A stretch of 5,786 bases of DNA from Methanocorpusculum sp. (GCA_017622255.1 JAGARL010000231.1:1-5786); one strand, 5' to 3'. Shown: positions 1 to 5,653, counted from the stretch's first letter. Translations and numbers: made by a program. The notes: generated by a model not told the origin, from the letters alone.

Positions 1-1
1 A

Positions 2-676
2 TTCCCCGACGGTGTGCTCTTTGCGGCATGCAAACGGATGGAGTCCTCGAAGAACCTGCTGGAGTCCGGAGTGAACTCGGATTCCGCCGGCTCTCTGAGT
101 CTTGCTGTTCCGTTCGCCCTGGCATTCCGCAACCGCCGCGAGATGGCGCAGGCATTAGTTCACGCATGCAGTATCACCCACACCCACCCGGCAGCACATG
201 CCGCAACGCTCGGATTTGCCCTCCTGCTGAATACGCTTCTGGAAACACGGGACGTTGACGCAGCATTTGCAGCACTTGATTCTGCCGCACAGAACATGGA
301 TGCCGAACTCTATACACGCCTCCAGACGGCATACCGCTTTGAACGCTCCGGCATGAGTGTGGATGAAGCATCTGCTGTTATTGGAACGTCCTCTTCCGTT
401 TACCAGACACTTCCAATGGCTGTCTTCTTATGCAGACGCTTCTTTATGCCCGAAGAACTCCTCTCTGCCGCAACGACCTGCGGAGGAAATGCAGGGACAA
501 TCACCATGCTCTGCGGAGCATTTGCAGGAGCCCGCTTCGGCATTGAAAATCTCCCGGGAGAACTGATTCGCGGTCTTGAACGGGCAGGAGTCTTTGCCGA
601 ACTCGCAGACAAGCTGTATGCTCTCGGTGAAAAGCCGGATGCGGAAGAAGAGACGGAAGAAAAAACCGAAGAATAA
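2..676 (+). CDS. ADP-ribosylglycohydrolase (DraG/ARH) family protein, 5'-truncated by window edge, degenerate metal site
   Basis: The frame is open to the left edge, so the gene starts outside the window; the GTG at 14 has no special claim to be the start. About 224 C-terminal residues are visible, against roughly 300 for the family. Recognised by pattern: a THTHP segment (176-190) matching the family's 'lTHp' helix, and near the C-terminus CGGNAGT followed by ITMLCGAFAGARFGIENLP, which fits the family pattern GGDxDT-x-GAxxGAxxG. Family members use Asp residues of an N-terminal TDD motif and of this GGDxD motif to bind two Mg ions and hydrolyse ADP-ribose from proteins or related substrates. 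Here the two C-terminal Asp positions are Asn (488-490) and Gly (494-496); only the Thr remains. The NG-A-x-MR loop also looks altered (SAGSLSLAVP). A catalytically inactive or repurposed paralogue is inferred. The protein ends in a Glu-rich tail. It lies upstream of argC with its own terminator, so it is probably not in the arginine operon. The family call is fairly sure, the substrate unknown. Confidence 0.75.
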   Translation, partial: FPDGVLFAACKRMESSKNLLESGVNSDSAGSLSLAVPFALAFRNRREMAQALVHACSITHTHPAAHAATLGFALLLNTLLETRDVDAAFAALDSAAQNMDAELYTRLQTAYRFERSGMSVDEASAVIGTSSSVYQTLPMAVFLCRRFFMPEELLSAATTCGGNAGTITMLCGAFAGARFGIENLPGELIRGLERAGVFAELADKLYALGEKPDAEEETEEKTEE

Positions 677-688
677 CTTTTCTTTTTT
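677..688 (+). terminator. T-rich transcription terminator after the glycohydrolase-family gene
   Basis: Immediately after the TAA (674-676) comes CTTTTCTTTTTT, with ten T in twelve bases and no GC-rich hairpin before it. Oligo-T tracts alone are the usual archaeal termination signal. It separates the upstream gene from the argC promoter. Confidence 0.55.
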
Positions 689-703
689 CCCTCAAAGATA
701 TGC

Positions 704-718
704 GAGGCAGGGTGCCTC
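704..718. promoter_or_regulatory. Perfect inverted repeat GAGGCA-GGG-TGCCTC upstream of argC
   Basis: Arms 704-709 and 713-718 are exact reverse complements around a GGG spacer. The repeat lies between the upstream terminator and the argC TATA-like box, about 50 bp upstream of that box. The position suits an operator for a dimeric regulator, but no known archaeal arginine-regulator motif is recognised; a chance palindrome of this size is possible. Confidence 0.3.
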
Positions 719-767
719 TCTGGTGAGAAAATCTTTCTGACGGAGAGGATACTCCACGCGTTCACTG

Positions 768-778
768 AATATATTAAT
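768..778 (+). promoter_or_regulatory. TATA-like box of the argCJB operon, probably leaderless mRNA
   Basis: AATATATTAAT is centred about 31 bp before the argC ATG. Archaeal transcription starts some 25-27 bp downstream of the TATA centre, which puts the start about at the ATG or a few bases before it. No GGAG-type ribosome binding site lies between the box and the ATG (the sequence is A-rich), which agrees with a leaderless or near-leaderless transcript. The BRE upstream of the box is weak. Confidence 0.55.
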
Positions 779-803
779 CCGATAAAAAACAAATAAGATA
801 CAC

Positions 804-1796
804 ATGGATATCGCGATTGTCGGAGCATCCGGCTATGCCGGAGGTGACTTAATCAGACTCCTCTTAACGCACAAAGAGGCAAACATTGTCTGCGCTACCT
901 CCCGCAAACTCGCCGGAACTCCGGTCACTAAAGACCACATACATCTCAAAAATTTAATCGACATCGAATACACCAACCCTGATGTCAACGACATAGACGC
1001 GGACTTCGCATTCTTAGCTGTTCCGCACACCGCCGCCATGCAGTATGCAGGACAGCTCAAAGAGCGCGGAATCAAGACCGTTGACTTCTCCGCAGACTAC
1101 CGTCTCCCGCTGGATGTGTACGAGAAGACCTACGGAGTAACCCACACCGCATACTTCAAAGCACCGTACGGCCTTCCGGAGCTCCACCGCGAAGAGATTG
1201 CCAAAGCCGATTTCGTTGCAAACCCGGGATGCTTCCCGACAGGAGCTACCTTAGCTGCAGCGCCAATGGCAAAGTTTGCCGAGACGATTATCTACGACTC
1301 CAAGAGCGGAGTTTCCGGCGCAGGAGACTCGGTTTCCGAGACAACGCACTACCCGAACGTTGACGAAAACATCAACCCGTACAAAATAACCGTTCACCGT
1401 CATGTCCCGGAGATGCGTCAGGAGATGGCATTCCTTGGCTCCTCTGCATCTGTCTACTTCACCCCGCATCTGCTTCCGGCAATCCGCGGAATCATCACCA
1501 CCGCACACATTCTCTTAAAAGAGCCGATGACCAAAGAAGAAGTAGCCGCCGCATACGAGGAGTTCTACAAGGATGAACACTTTGTCCGCTTACAGCACGC
1601 AAAGCTTGGCGGTGTTCGCGGTTCGAACTTCTGCGACATCAACTGGGAACTCGAAGCAGACGGCAGACGCCTGGTTGCGGTCTCTGCAATCGACAACCTG
1701 GTAAAAGGAGCAGCCGGACAGGCGGTTCAGAATATGAATATCATGTGCGGATTTGACGAAAGTGAAGGCATCAGAATGCCGGGAATGTTCCCATGA
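804..1796 (+). CDS. argC: N-acetyl-gamma-glutamyl-phosphate reductase (ArgC)
   Basis: Catalyses the NADPH-dependent reduction of N-acetylglutamyl-5-phosphate to N-acetylglutamate semialdehyde, the third step of arginine synthesis, in the cytoplasm. The N-terminus has the Rossmann dinucleotide-binding motif GASGYAG (residues 7-13). The catalytic nucleophile is Cys143 in the conserved NPGCFPTG segment (140-147), GVSGAG follows at 169-174, and the active-site histidine region is HRHVPEM (198-204). The 330-residue length is normal for the single-domain archaeal/bacterial enzyme. The ATG at 804 starts directly at the Rossmann strand ([10 protein letters not shown]) and lies at the expected distance from the TATA-like box, so an earlier start is unlikely. 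It is the first gene of the operon and overlaps argJ by four bases (ATGA). All key residues are present. Confidence 0.97.
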   Translation: MDIAIVGASGYAGGDLIRLLLTHKEANIVCATSRKLAGTPVTKDHIHLKNLIDIEYTNPDVNDIDADFAFLAVPHTAAMQYAGQLKERGIKTVDFSADYRLPLDVYEKTYGVTHTAYFKAPYGLPELHREEIAKADFVANPGCFPTGATLAAAPMAKFAETIIYDSKSGVSGAGDSVSETTHYPNVDENINPYKITVHRHVPEMRQEMAFLGSSASVYFTPHLLPAIRGIITTAHILLKEPMTKEEVAAAYEEFYKDEHFVRLQHAKLGGVRGSNFCDINWELEADGRRLVAVSAIDNLVKGAAGQAVQNMNIMCGFDESEGIRMPGMFP

Positions 1797-2956
1797 GCGA
1801 TATTATGAAGAGTATCTGTGCAGTCGAAGGTGTTGAGGCTGCCGGAGTTAAGGAAGGAAAGTACGGTCTTGCATTAATCCGTGCATCAGGAACCGGCGCC
1901 GCGGTATTCACCAAAAACCGCGTCAGAGCACCGGTCGTCAACCTGATGGCGGAAAGAACTCTGCGCGGAAAGTTAGACGGCGTTATCGTTAACAGCGGAT
2001 GTGCAAACGCCTATACCGGAAAGCGCGGATTCGAGGATGCAAAAACCATGGCGCAGATTGGCGCCGAAGCCTTAGGCATTGACGAGATGAACTGCGGTGT
2101 CGCAAGCACCGGAGTTATTGGAAGATACTTGGACCTCGACTTAATCCGCCGCCAGACAGCAGCAGTCGCACCAAACCTCGCACACTCATCTGCCGCAGAG
2201 GATGCCGCAGCCCGCGCTATTATGACAACCGACACTGTCCCAAAGCACGCTCTTGTCAGAGCTGACGGGTTCACCGTTGCCGGAATCTGTAAGGGTTCGG
2301 GAATGATTGCCCCGAACATGGGAACGATGCTCTCCTTTGTTTACACGGATGCAGATGTTCCGGCAGACACCCTTCGCGAGTGTCTGAGAACTGCGGTCAA
2401 CCGCTCCTTAAACCGTGTGGTCGTGGACGGAGACGAGAGTACAAACGACTCCCTCTTCTGTACCGCAACAGGCGAGGCAGGAAAAGTCCCAACGGAAAAG
2501 TTTGCAGCAGCCCTTGAAGAAGCCTGCATTCAGCTTGCCAAGCAGATAGCAGCAGACGGCGAGGGCGCAACCAAACTCCTCGAAGTCAAGGTCTGCGGAT
2601 GCAGACGCGAGGAGGATGCAGACAAAATCGCCAAGGCGGTTATCCGCTCTCCGCTGGTCAAGTCCGCGGTTTACGGCGAGGACCCGAACTGGGGACGTGT
2701 TGTCTGTGCCGCAGGTTACTCCGGCGTTGAGTTCGAGGTTGACGAACTCTCCCTTTCGATTGGAGAGGGCGAAAGCGAGGTTTCCCTTGTCAGAAACGGA
2801 GAAATCACTGCTGACCTTGACAAGGCAAAGGCGGCAATGCGCGGAAAACGCGTTGTCTTTACCCTGACGCTTGAGTCGGGGGACGCCGAAGCCACCGCAT
2901 GGGGCTGTGACCTGACGGAAGAATATGTAGAGATTAACGGGAAGTACACAACATGA
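1793..2956 (+). CDS. argJ: Glutamate N-acetyltransferase / ornithine acetyltransferase (ArgJ)
   Basis: Transfers the acetyl group from N-acetylornithine to glutamate, recycling acetyl in the arginine pathway; some members also acetylate glutamate from acetyl-CoA, and sequence alone does not show which type this is. ArgJ is an Ntn-type enzyme that cleaves itself before a Thr to give alpha and beta chains. Here the site is [10 protein letters not shown], with the predicted nucleophile Thr178 and KGSGM (167-171) just before it. The residue before the Thr is Gly177, where Ala is the common choice. The oxyanion-hole pair is Thr106-Gly107 in [14 protein letters not shown] (212-219), DGEGATK (255-261) and the C-terminal [15 protein letters not shown] block are all conserved in the family. 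The 387 residues are near the usual 390-410. The start overlaps the argC stop (ATGA at 1793-1796) and lacks a clear ribosome binding site, so translation is probably coupled to argC. Confidence 0.97.
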   Translation: MSDIMKSICAVEGVEAAGVKEGKYGLALIRASGTGAAVFTKNRVRAPVVNLMAERTLRGKLDGVIVNSGCANAYTGKRGFEDAKTMAQIGAEALGIDEMNCGVASTGVIGRYLDLDLIRRQTAAVAPNLAHSSAAEDAAARAIMTTDTVPKHALVRADGFTVAGICKGSGMIAPNMGTMLSFVYTDADVPADTLRECLRTAVNRSLNRVVVDGDESTNDSLFCTATGEAGKVPTEKFAAALEEACIQLAKQIAADGEGATKLLEVKVCGCRREEDADKIAKAVIRSPLVKSAVYGEDPNWGRVVCAAGYSGVEFEVDELSLSIGEGESEVSLVRNGEITADLDKAKAAMRGKRVVFTLTLESGDAEATAWGCDLTEEYVEINGKYTT

Positions 2957-3843
2957 CTAACAGCAGACAGAATGTATTAATGGAAGCGCTTCCGTACATC
3001 CGGAAGTTCCACAAGAAGACGATTGTAATCAAACTCGGAGGTCACGCGATGGTTGACCACAACATCATGAACACCGTAGTCGAGGATGCAGTGCTTCTGC
3101 ATTATGTCGGCATGCGTGTTGTTCTCGTGCACGGCGGAGGACCGGAGATTACCGAGAAGATGAAGGCTGTCGGAAAAGAGCCGAAGTTTGTCGGCGGTCT
3201 CCGCGTGACTGACAAGGACACCTTAGAGATTGCCCAGATGGTTCTGGCAGGCAAAATCAGCAACACCATCGTCTCGATGATTGCCAAGAACGGTGCGAAA
3301 GGTGTCGGTATCTCCGGAAACGACGGCGGATTAGTCATCGCAGAAAAGACCGGTCTTAAGAAGGTGCAGGTCGGCGACCACGAGATTGAGGTCGACTTAG
3401 GATATGTGGGAGACATCCGTGAGATTAACCCGCAGCTCTTAGAGACGATGCTCGATGCAGGATACATCCCTGTTGTCTCTCCGCTTGCTCTGGACAAGAA
3501 AGGAAACGACTTAAACATCAATGCAGACACTATGGCAGGGGAGCTTGCCGTTGCCCTCAAGGCATACAAGCTGATTTCCTTAACCGATGTGGACGGTGTG
3601 ATGAACAAGGAAAGAACCGAGCTGTACCACCGCTTAACCTTAAAGAACATCGACGCACTCATGGCTGACGGCACTATCTCCGGCGGTATGATTCCGAAGA
3701 TTGAGGCAAGCGTAAACGCAGTCCGCCACGGTGTCGAGGGAGCACACATCTTAAACGGCAACGCAGAGCACAACCTGCTCCTTGAGCTGTTCACAGATTT
3801 CGGTGTCGGAACGATGATTACCGCATCGATGATTTCCCTCTAA
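2953..3843 (+). CDS. argB: Acetylglutamate kinase (ArgB), probably arginine-inhibited type
   Basis: Phosphorylates N-acetylglutamate with ATP, the second and usually flux-controlling step of arginine synthesis. Amino-acid-kinase fold motifs are in order: IKLGGHAM (26-33, catalytic Lys27), VHGGGPEI (59-66, acetylglutamate binding), GISGNDGG (119-126), [11 protein letters not shown] (187-197, catalytic-site Asp192), TDVDGVM (211-217) and SGGMIPK (243-249, Lys249). KLGGHAM differs slightly from the common KYGGNAM. The N-terminal extension [16 protein letters not shown] corresponds to the extra helix that interlinks dimers in hexameric, arginine-sensitive enzymes, and the C-terminal H-(9)-LLELF-(4)-GVGT pattern matches the arginine-site signature. 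Feedback inhibition by arginine is therefore inferred. The 296 residues are normal. The ATG overlaps the argJ stop (ATGA at 2953-2956) without a clear ribosome binding site, suggesting translational coupling. It is the last gene of the operon. Confidence 0.97.
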   Translation: MTNSRQNVLMEALPYIRKFHKKTIVIKLGGHAMVDHNIMNTVVEDAVLLHYVGMRVVLVHGGGPEITEKMKAVGKEPKFVGGLRVTDKDTLEIAQMVLAGKISNTIVSMIAKNGAKGVGISGNDGGLVIAEKTGLKKVQVGDHEIEVDLGYVGDIREINPQLLETMLDAGYIPVVSPLALDKKGNDLNINADTMAGELAVALKAYKLISLTDVDGVMNKERTELYHRLTLKNIDALMADGTISGGMIPKIEASVNAVRHGVEGAHILNGNAEHNLLLELFTDFGVGTMITASMISL

Positions 3844-3860
3844 TCTTTTTTTTATTTTTT
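3844..3860 (+). terminator. T-rich terminator of the argCJB operon
   Basis: Directly after the argB TAA (3841-3843) there is TC, eight T, A and six T. There is no preceding hairpin, as usual for archaeal oligo-T termination. A new promoter follows within 30 bp, so the nfeD gene pair is a separate transcription unit. Confidence 0.65.
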
Positions 3861-3861
3861 G

Positions 3862-3890
3862 AGTTTGTTATTGAAACCTCTAAACAAACT
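3862..3890. promoter_or_regulatory. 8-bp inverted repeat AGTTTGTT...AACAAACT over the nfeD promoter (candidate operator)
   Basis: Arms 3862-3869 and 3883-3890 are exact reverse complements separated by 13 bp, so their centres are about two helical turns apart. The right arm covers the BRE-like bases (AAACAAAC, 3882-3889) just upstream of the TATA-like box. A protein bound here would block TFB/TBP, so a repressor site is a reasonable inference. A heptamer AAACCTC also occurs at 3874-3880, between the arms, and again at 3901-3907. Confidence 0.4.
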
Positions 3891-3898
3891 ATTTATCC
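3889..3898 (+). promoter_or_regulatory. TATA-like box of the nfeD-stomatin operon, probably leaderless
   Basis: CTATTTATCC is preceded by a purine-rich BRE-like AAACAAA. Its centre lies about 29 bp before the ATG at 3923, placing the transcription start within a few bases of the ATG. There is no GGAG-type site between them, consistent with a leaderless first gene. Confidence 0.5.
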
Positions 3899-3922
3899 TC
3901 AAACCTCCGAGTATCATATACT

Positions 3923-4384
3923 ATGCTTGATGTTCTTTTGTCCCCGCAGATTCTGCCGTGGATACTGATTGCCGCAGGAATTATTTTCCTGTTAGTCGAG
4001 GCACTGTCTCCCGGTTTTTTCCTGGCAGTTCCGGGTACAGCGCTGGTTGTGTTGGGCGTTCTGGCATTTTTTGCCTATGATCTGCTTGCAACACCGTTCG
4101 GCATTATTGCTGCGGTAGCAGGCGCTGCCGCCGCCGCTGTGGTGACAATTTTTGTGTACCGCAAAGCGTCTCCTGATAAGAAGCCGGAGACAACAAGTAA
4201 AGATACTATCGTCGGAAAGAAAGGGCGCGTCATCGCTGAAGTGACCGCGGATTCCATCTCCGGCAAGGTAGAGATTGACGGTGCTCTCTGGAGTGCAAAG
4301 AGTACCAAGGAAAATATCCCGGAAGGGGCGGCGGTTGTGGTCGTTTCCTCTGCGGGAGTCCACGTTACCGTGGAGGAGATTTAA
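3923..4384 (+). CDS. Short NfeD-family membrane protein (membrane segments plus OB-fold, no protease domain)
   Basis: NfeD-family proteins are partners of SPFH/stomatin proteins and are usually encoded next to them. Hydrophobic stretches at about residues 11-28, 31-51 and 56-79 (Ala-rich) give three probable membrane segments. A charged linker follows (80-96, KASPDKKPETTSK). Then comes a soluble beta-rich domain at 97-153 matching the NfeD C-terminal OB-fold: VGKKGRVIAEV, a short turn, GKVEIDGALWSAKS, an IPEGAAVVVV strand and a final VHVTVEE strand. At 153 residues it is the short form: the N-terminal ClpP-like serine protease domain of long NfeD proteins (such as Pyrococcus PH1510) is absent, so it is not a protease. 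It probably anchors to or modulates the stomatin-like protein encoded immediately downstream. The start is chosen because it fits the promoter spacing and begins just before the first membrane helix. Confidence 0.88.
   Translation: MLDVLLSPQILPWILIAAGIIFLLVEALSPGFFLAVPGTALVVLGVLAFFAYDLLATPFGIIAAVAGAAAAAVVTIFVYRKASPDKKPETTSKDTIVGKKGRVIAEVTADSISGKVEIDGALWSAKSTKENIPEGAAVVVVSSAGVHVTVEEI
4372..4378 (+). promoter_or_regulatory. Strong ribosome binding site GGAGGAG for the stomatin-like gene
   Basis: GGAGGAG lies six bases before the ATG at 4385, inside the last codons of nfeD. It is complementary to the CCUCC anti-Shine-Dalgarno of 16S rRNA and fixes the start. It contrasts with the first genes of both operons, which lack such a site. 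Confidence 0.75.
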
Positions 4385-5425
4385 ATGCAGTTTCCCACAT
4401 TTGTTCTTGCAGTAGTTCTCGTTGTCTTAATCCTCCTTTTATTCGCAAAAGGAGTGGTCATTGTCCAGCCGTATCAGAAAGGTCTTGCAATCCGTCTTGG
4501 AACCTACACCGGACAGTTAAATCCCGGTTTTAAGTGGGTTGTGCCGTTTATCACGAAGGTAGTAAAGCTTGACCTGAGAACGCAGGTTATCGACGTGCCG
4601 TCCCAGGAGGTTATCACGAAGGATAACTCGCCGACCGATGTTGACGCAATTATCTATGTCCGCGTGATGGATCCGGAGCGGGCATTCTTCGAGGTCTCCA
4701 ACTATCGTCAGGCAACCGTTGCGTTAGCCCAGACGAGTCTTCGCGGTATCATCGGCGATATGGAGCTGGATGAGATTCTCTACAACCGTGATATGATTAA
4801 CACCCGTCTGCGTGATATCCTGGATAAGGAAACCGACCAGTGGGGCGTGAAGATTGAGCGTGTGGAGATTAAGGAGGTCAATCCGATTGGCGCTGTCAAG
4901 CAGGCAATGACTGAGCAGACAGCAGCCGAGCGTGAGAGAAGAGCGGCAATCTTAAAAGCCGACGGAGAGAAGCGTGCGGCAATCCTGAAGGCGGAAGGTC
5001 TTCGCCAGAGTATGATTCTGGAGTCCGAAGGAGAGCGGCAGAGTAAGATTCTCAGAGCCGAGGGTGAACGCCAGAGTCAGATTTTACAGGCTCAGGGAGA
5101 GGCACAGGGTCTGCGTATCTTAGCCCTTGGTTCGCGTGCACTGGATAAGCGTGCGGTGACAGTTCTCTCGCTTGACGCTCTGCAGAAGATGGCTGACGGT
5201 CAGGCGACGAAGATTATCTATCCGTTTGAGGTTTCAAACCTGTTAAAGCAGGGTGCAAAGTTCTTAGGCGGCGATGAGCCGTTCGAGCCGGATGTGATTC
5301 CGGATGTGGAGCTTGATGAGAGTATTTTAGGCGAGCTTCCGGACAAGGATGAGATTGCCCGGGCTGTTGAGGTTGCAAAGAATGCTTCGTCCTCTTCTTC
5401 TGCGGATGCAGAGGAGAAGGAGTAA
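4385..5425 (+). CDS. SPFH/stomatin-like (band 7, paraslipin-type) membrane protein
   Basis: A membrane-anchored scaffold of the stomatin/prohibitin/flotillin superfamily. These proteins form large oligomers at the membrane and organise or protect membrane domains; the cargo here is unknown. A single hydrophobic anchor (about 5-28) is followed by a band 7/SPFH domain at about 28-180, with the family-typical VQPYQKGLAIRLG, LNPGFKWVVPF, KLDLRTQVIDVPSQEVITKDN and WGVKIERVEIKEV segments. Next is a charged coiled coil made of five tandem 11-residue repeats (187-241, pattern [A/S]xIL+AEGE+Q). Then a more hydrophobic segment (about 243-294, including KIIYPFEVSNLLKQGAKFLGG) precedes an acidic, Ser-rich tail to residue 346. 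The ATG abuts the nfeD TAA and has a GGAGGAG site. The pairing matches the known NfeD-stomatin operon. In Pyrococcus a protease NfeD cleaves stomatin near its C-terminus; no protease is encoded beside this one. Confidence 0.93.
   Translation: MQFPTFVLAVVLVVLILLLFAKGVVIVQPYQKGLAIRLGTYTGQLNPGFKWVVPFITKVVKLDLRTQVIDVPSQEVITKDNSPTDVDAIIYVRVMDPERAFFEVSNYRQATVALAQTSLRGIIGDMELDEILYNRDMINTRLRDILDKETDQWGVKIERVEIKEVNPIGAVKQAMTEQTAAERERRAAILKADGEKRAAILKAEGLRQSMILESEGERQSKILRAEGERQSQILQAQGEAQGLRILALGSRALDKRAVTVLSLDALQKMADGQATKIIYPFEVSNLLKQGAKFLGGDEPFEPDVIPDVELDESILGELPDKDEIARAVEVAKNASSSSSADAEEKE
4943..5107 (+). repeat. Five tandem 33-bp (11-residue) coiled-coil repeats inside the stomatin-like gene
   Basis: Residues 187-241 read as five consecutive 11-residue units: AAILKADGEKR, AAILKAEGLRQ, SMILESEGERQ, SKILRAEGERQ and SQILQAQGEAQ. 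Position 3-4 is always IL and Gly is always at position 8. Hendecad spacing is typical of near-straight coiled coils in SPFH/flotillin-like proteins. The repeats have diverged at the DNA level, so they are protein repeats, not recent duplications. Confidence 0.85.
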
Positions 5426-5433
5426 TTTTTTTT
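5426..5433 (+). terminator. T8 terminator after the stomatin-like gene
   Basis: Eight consecutive T directly follow the TAA (5423-5425). This is the same arrangement as after the other two transcription units here, so it probably ends the nfeD-stomatin mRNA. A downstream hairpin with a second T-run may act as backup. Confidence 0.6.
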
Positions 5434-5439
5434 GAGAGT

Positions 5440-5481
5440 CCGCCGCTGTCTGGTCTTATCGACCAGACCAAGACGCGGCGG
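5440..5481. repeat. Nested inverted repeat / strong hairpin downstream of the stomatin-like gene
   Basis: The outer arms CCGCCGC (5440-5446) and GCGGCGG (5475-5481) are exact complements. Inside them GTCTGGTC (5448-5455) pairs exactly with GACCAGAC (5461-5468) around a TTATC loop. The inner left arm can alternatively pair with GACCAAGAC (5466-5474) with one bulge, which would stack directly on the outer stem, so two mutually exclusive folds exist. A T-run (5492-5497) follows after the palindrome ATCCGGAT (5485-5492). It could be a back-up terminator, a 3' mRNA stabiliser or a DNA cruciform. Confidence 0.6.
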
Positions 5482-5491
5482 GCAATCCGGA

Positions 5492-5497
5492 TTTTTT
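5492..5497 (+). terminator. Possible second terminator, T6 after a hairpin
   Basis: Six T follow the 5440-5481 hairpin and the short palindrome ATCCGGAT. This would catch read-through past the T8 at 5426-5433. The spacing from hairpin to T-run (about 10 nt) is long for a bacterial-type intrinsic terminator, so the assignment is tentative. Confidence 0.3.
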
Positions 5498-5546
5498 GTG
5501 AGTACTCCTCTTTTGCAGTTCTGGTGAATAGATTACTCTACTATTT

Positions 5547-5653
5547 TTGATTGCCCCGCCGAAAAGCCCGCGGTGATTGGCGAGAGCCGAAGGCTCAAGC
5601 CGTGAGCACGGCGGTTAGCCGTGCGATAGCGGGCGGCAGCGACGGGCAATCAA
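5547..5653. repeat. GC-rich structured element bounded by a 10-bp perfect inverted repeat; candidate structured RNA or non-autonomous repeat
   Basis: TTGATTGCCC (5547-5556) and GGGCAATCAA (5644-5653) are exact complements and enclose about 87 nt of GC-rich sequence set in AT-rich flanks. Three more helices nest inside: GCCCGC (5566-5571) with GCGGGC (5629-5634); GAGCC (5584-5588) with GGCTC (5592-5596), loop GAA; and GCACGGC (5606-5612) with GCCGTGC (5618-5624), loop GGTTA. Together they make a closing stem, an internal loop and a multi-branched head. GCCGTG at 5599-5604 could compete for the last stem. It is not a tRNA and matches no RNA family I recognise. It could be a small RNA gene, a MITE-like repeat with terminal inverted repeats (no target duplication seen) or a bidirectional transcription barrier. 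Confidence 0.5.

Noticed and set aside
2..676. Functional link of the glycohydrolase-family gene with arginine synthesis (the family includes enzymes acting on ADP-ribosyl-arginine)
   Set aside because: A terminator and a separate promoter divide them, and the arginine in question is a protein side chain. Adjacency alone gives no support.
400..828. 142-codon open frame on the minus strand across the glycohydrolase gene end and the argC promoter
   Set aside because: It overlaps a recognisable gene, a T-rich terminator and the argC promoter. The product is Ser-rich and resembles no family.
2011..2319. 102-codon minus-strand frame inside argJ
   Set aside because: A shadow of the coding strand; ArgJ motifs run through the whole stretch.
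3102..3794. 230-codon open frame on the minus strand across argB
   Set aside because: It is fully antisense to argB, which has all kinase motifs. Its Ser/Pro/Thr-rich product is typical of the complement of a GC-biased gene, and no promoter or ribosome site is seen.
3911..3921. GTAT-CAT-ATAC as the TATA box or operator of nfeD
   Set aside because: Transcription from a TATA here would begin inside the gene after the ATG. The 4-bp arms are too short to claim as an operator.
3992..4363. 123-codon minus-strand frame inside the NfeD gene
   Set aside because: The plus-strand NfeD OB-fold is clear, and the antisense product is His/Arg/Cys-rich with no recognisable pattern.
4943..5107. 33-bp periodicity read as a CRISPR array or DNA satellite
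   Set aside because: The period is contiguous without spacers, lies in frame within the stomatin-like gene, and is conserved at the protein rather than the DNA level.
5547..5653. tRNA or other standard RNA gene in the GC-rich element
   Set aside because: There is no T-loop GTTCRA-like sequence, no 7-bp acceptor with the right spacing, and the arm order and lengths do not fit a cloverleaf tRNA.
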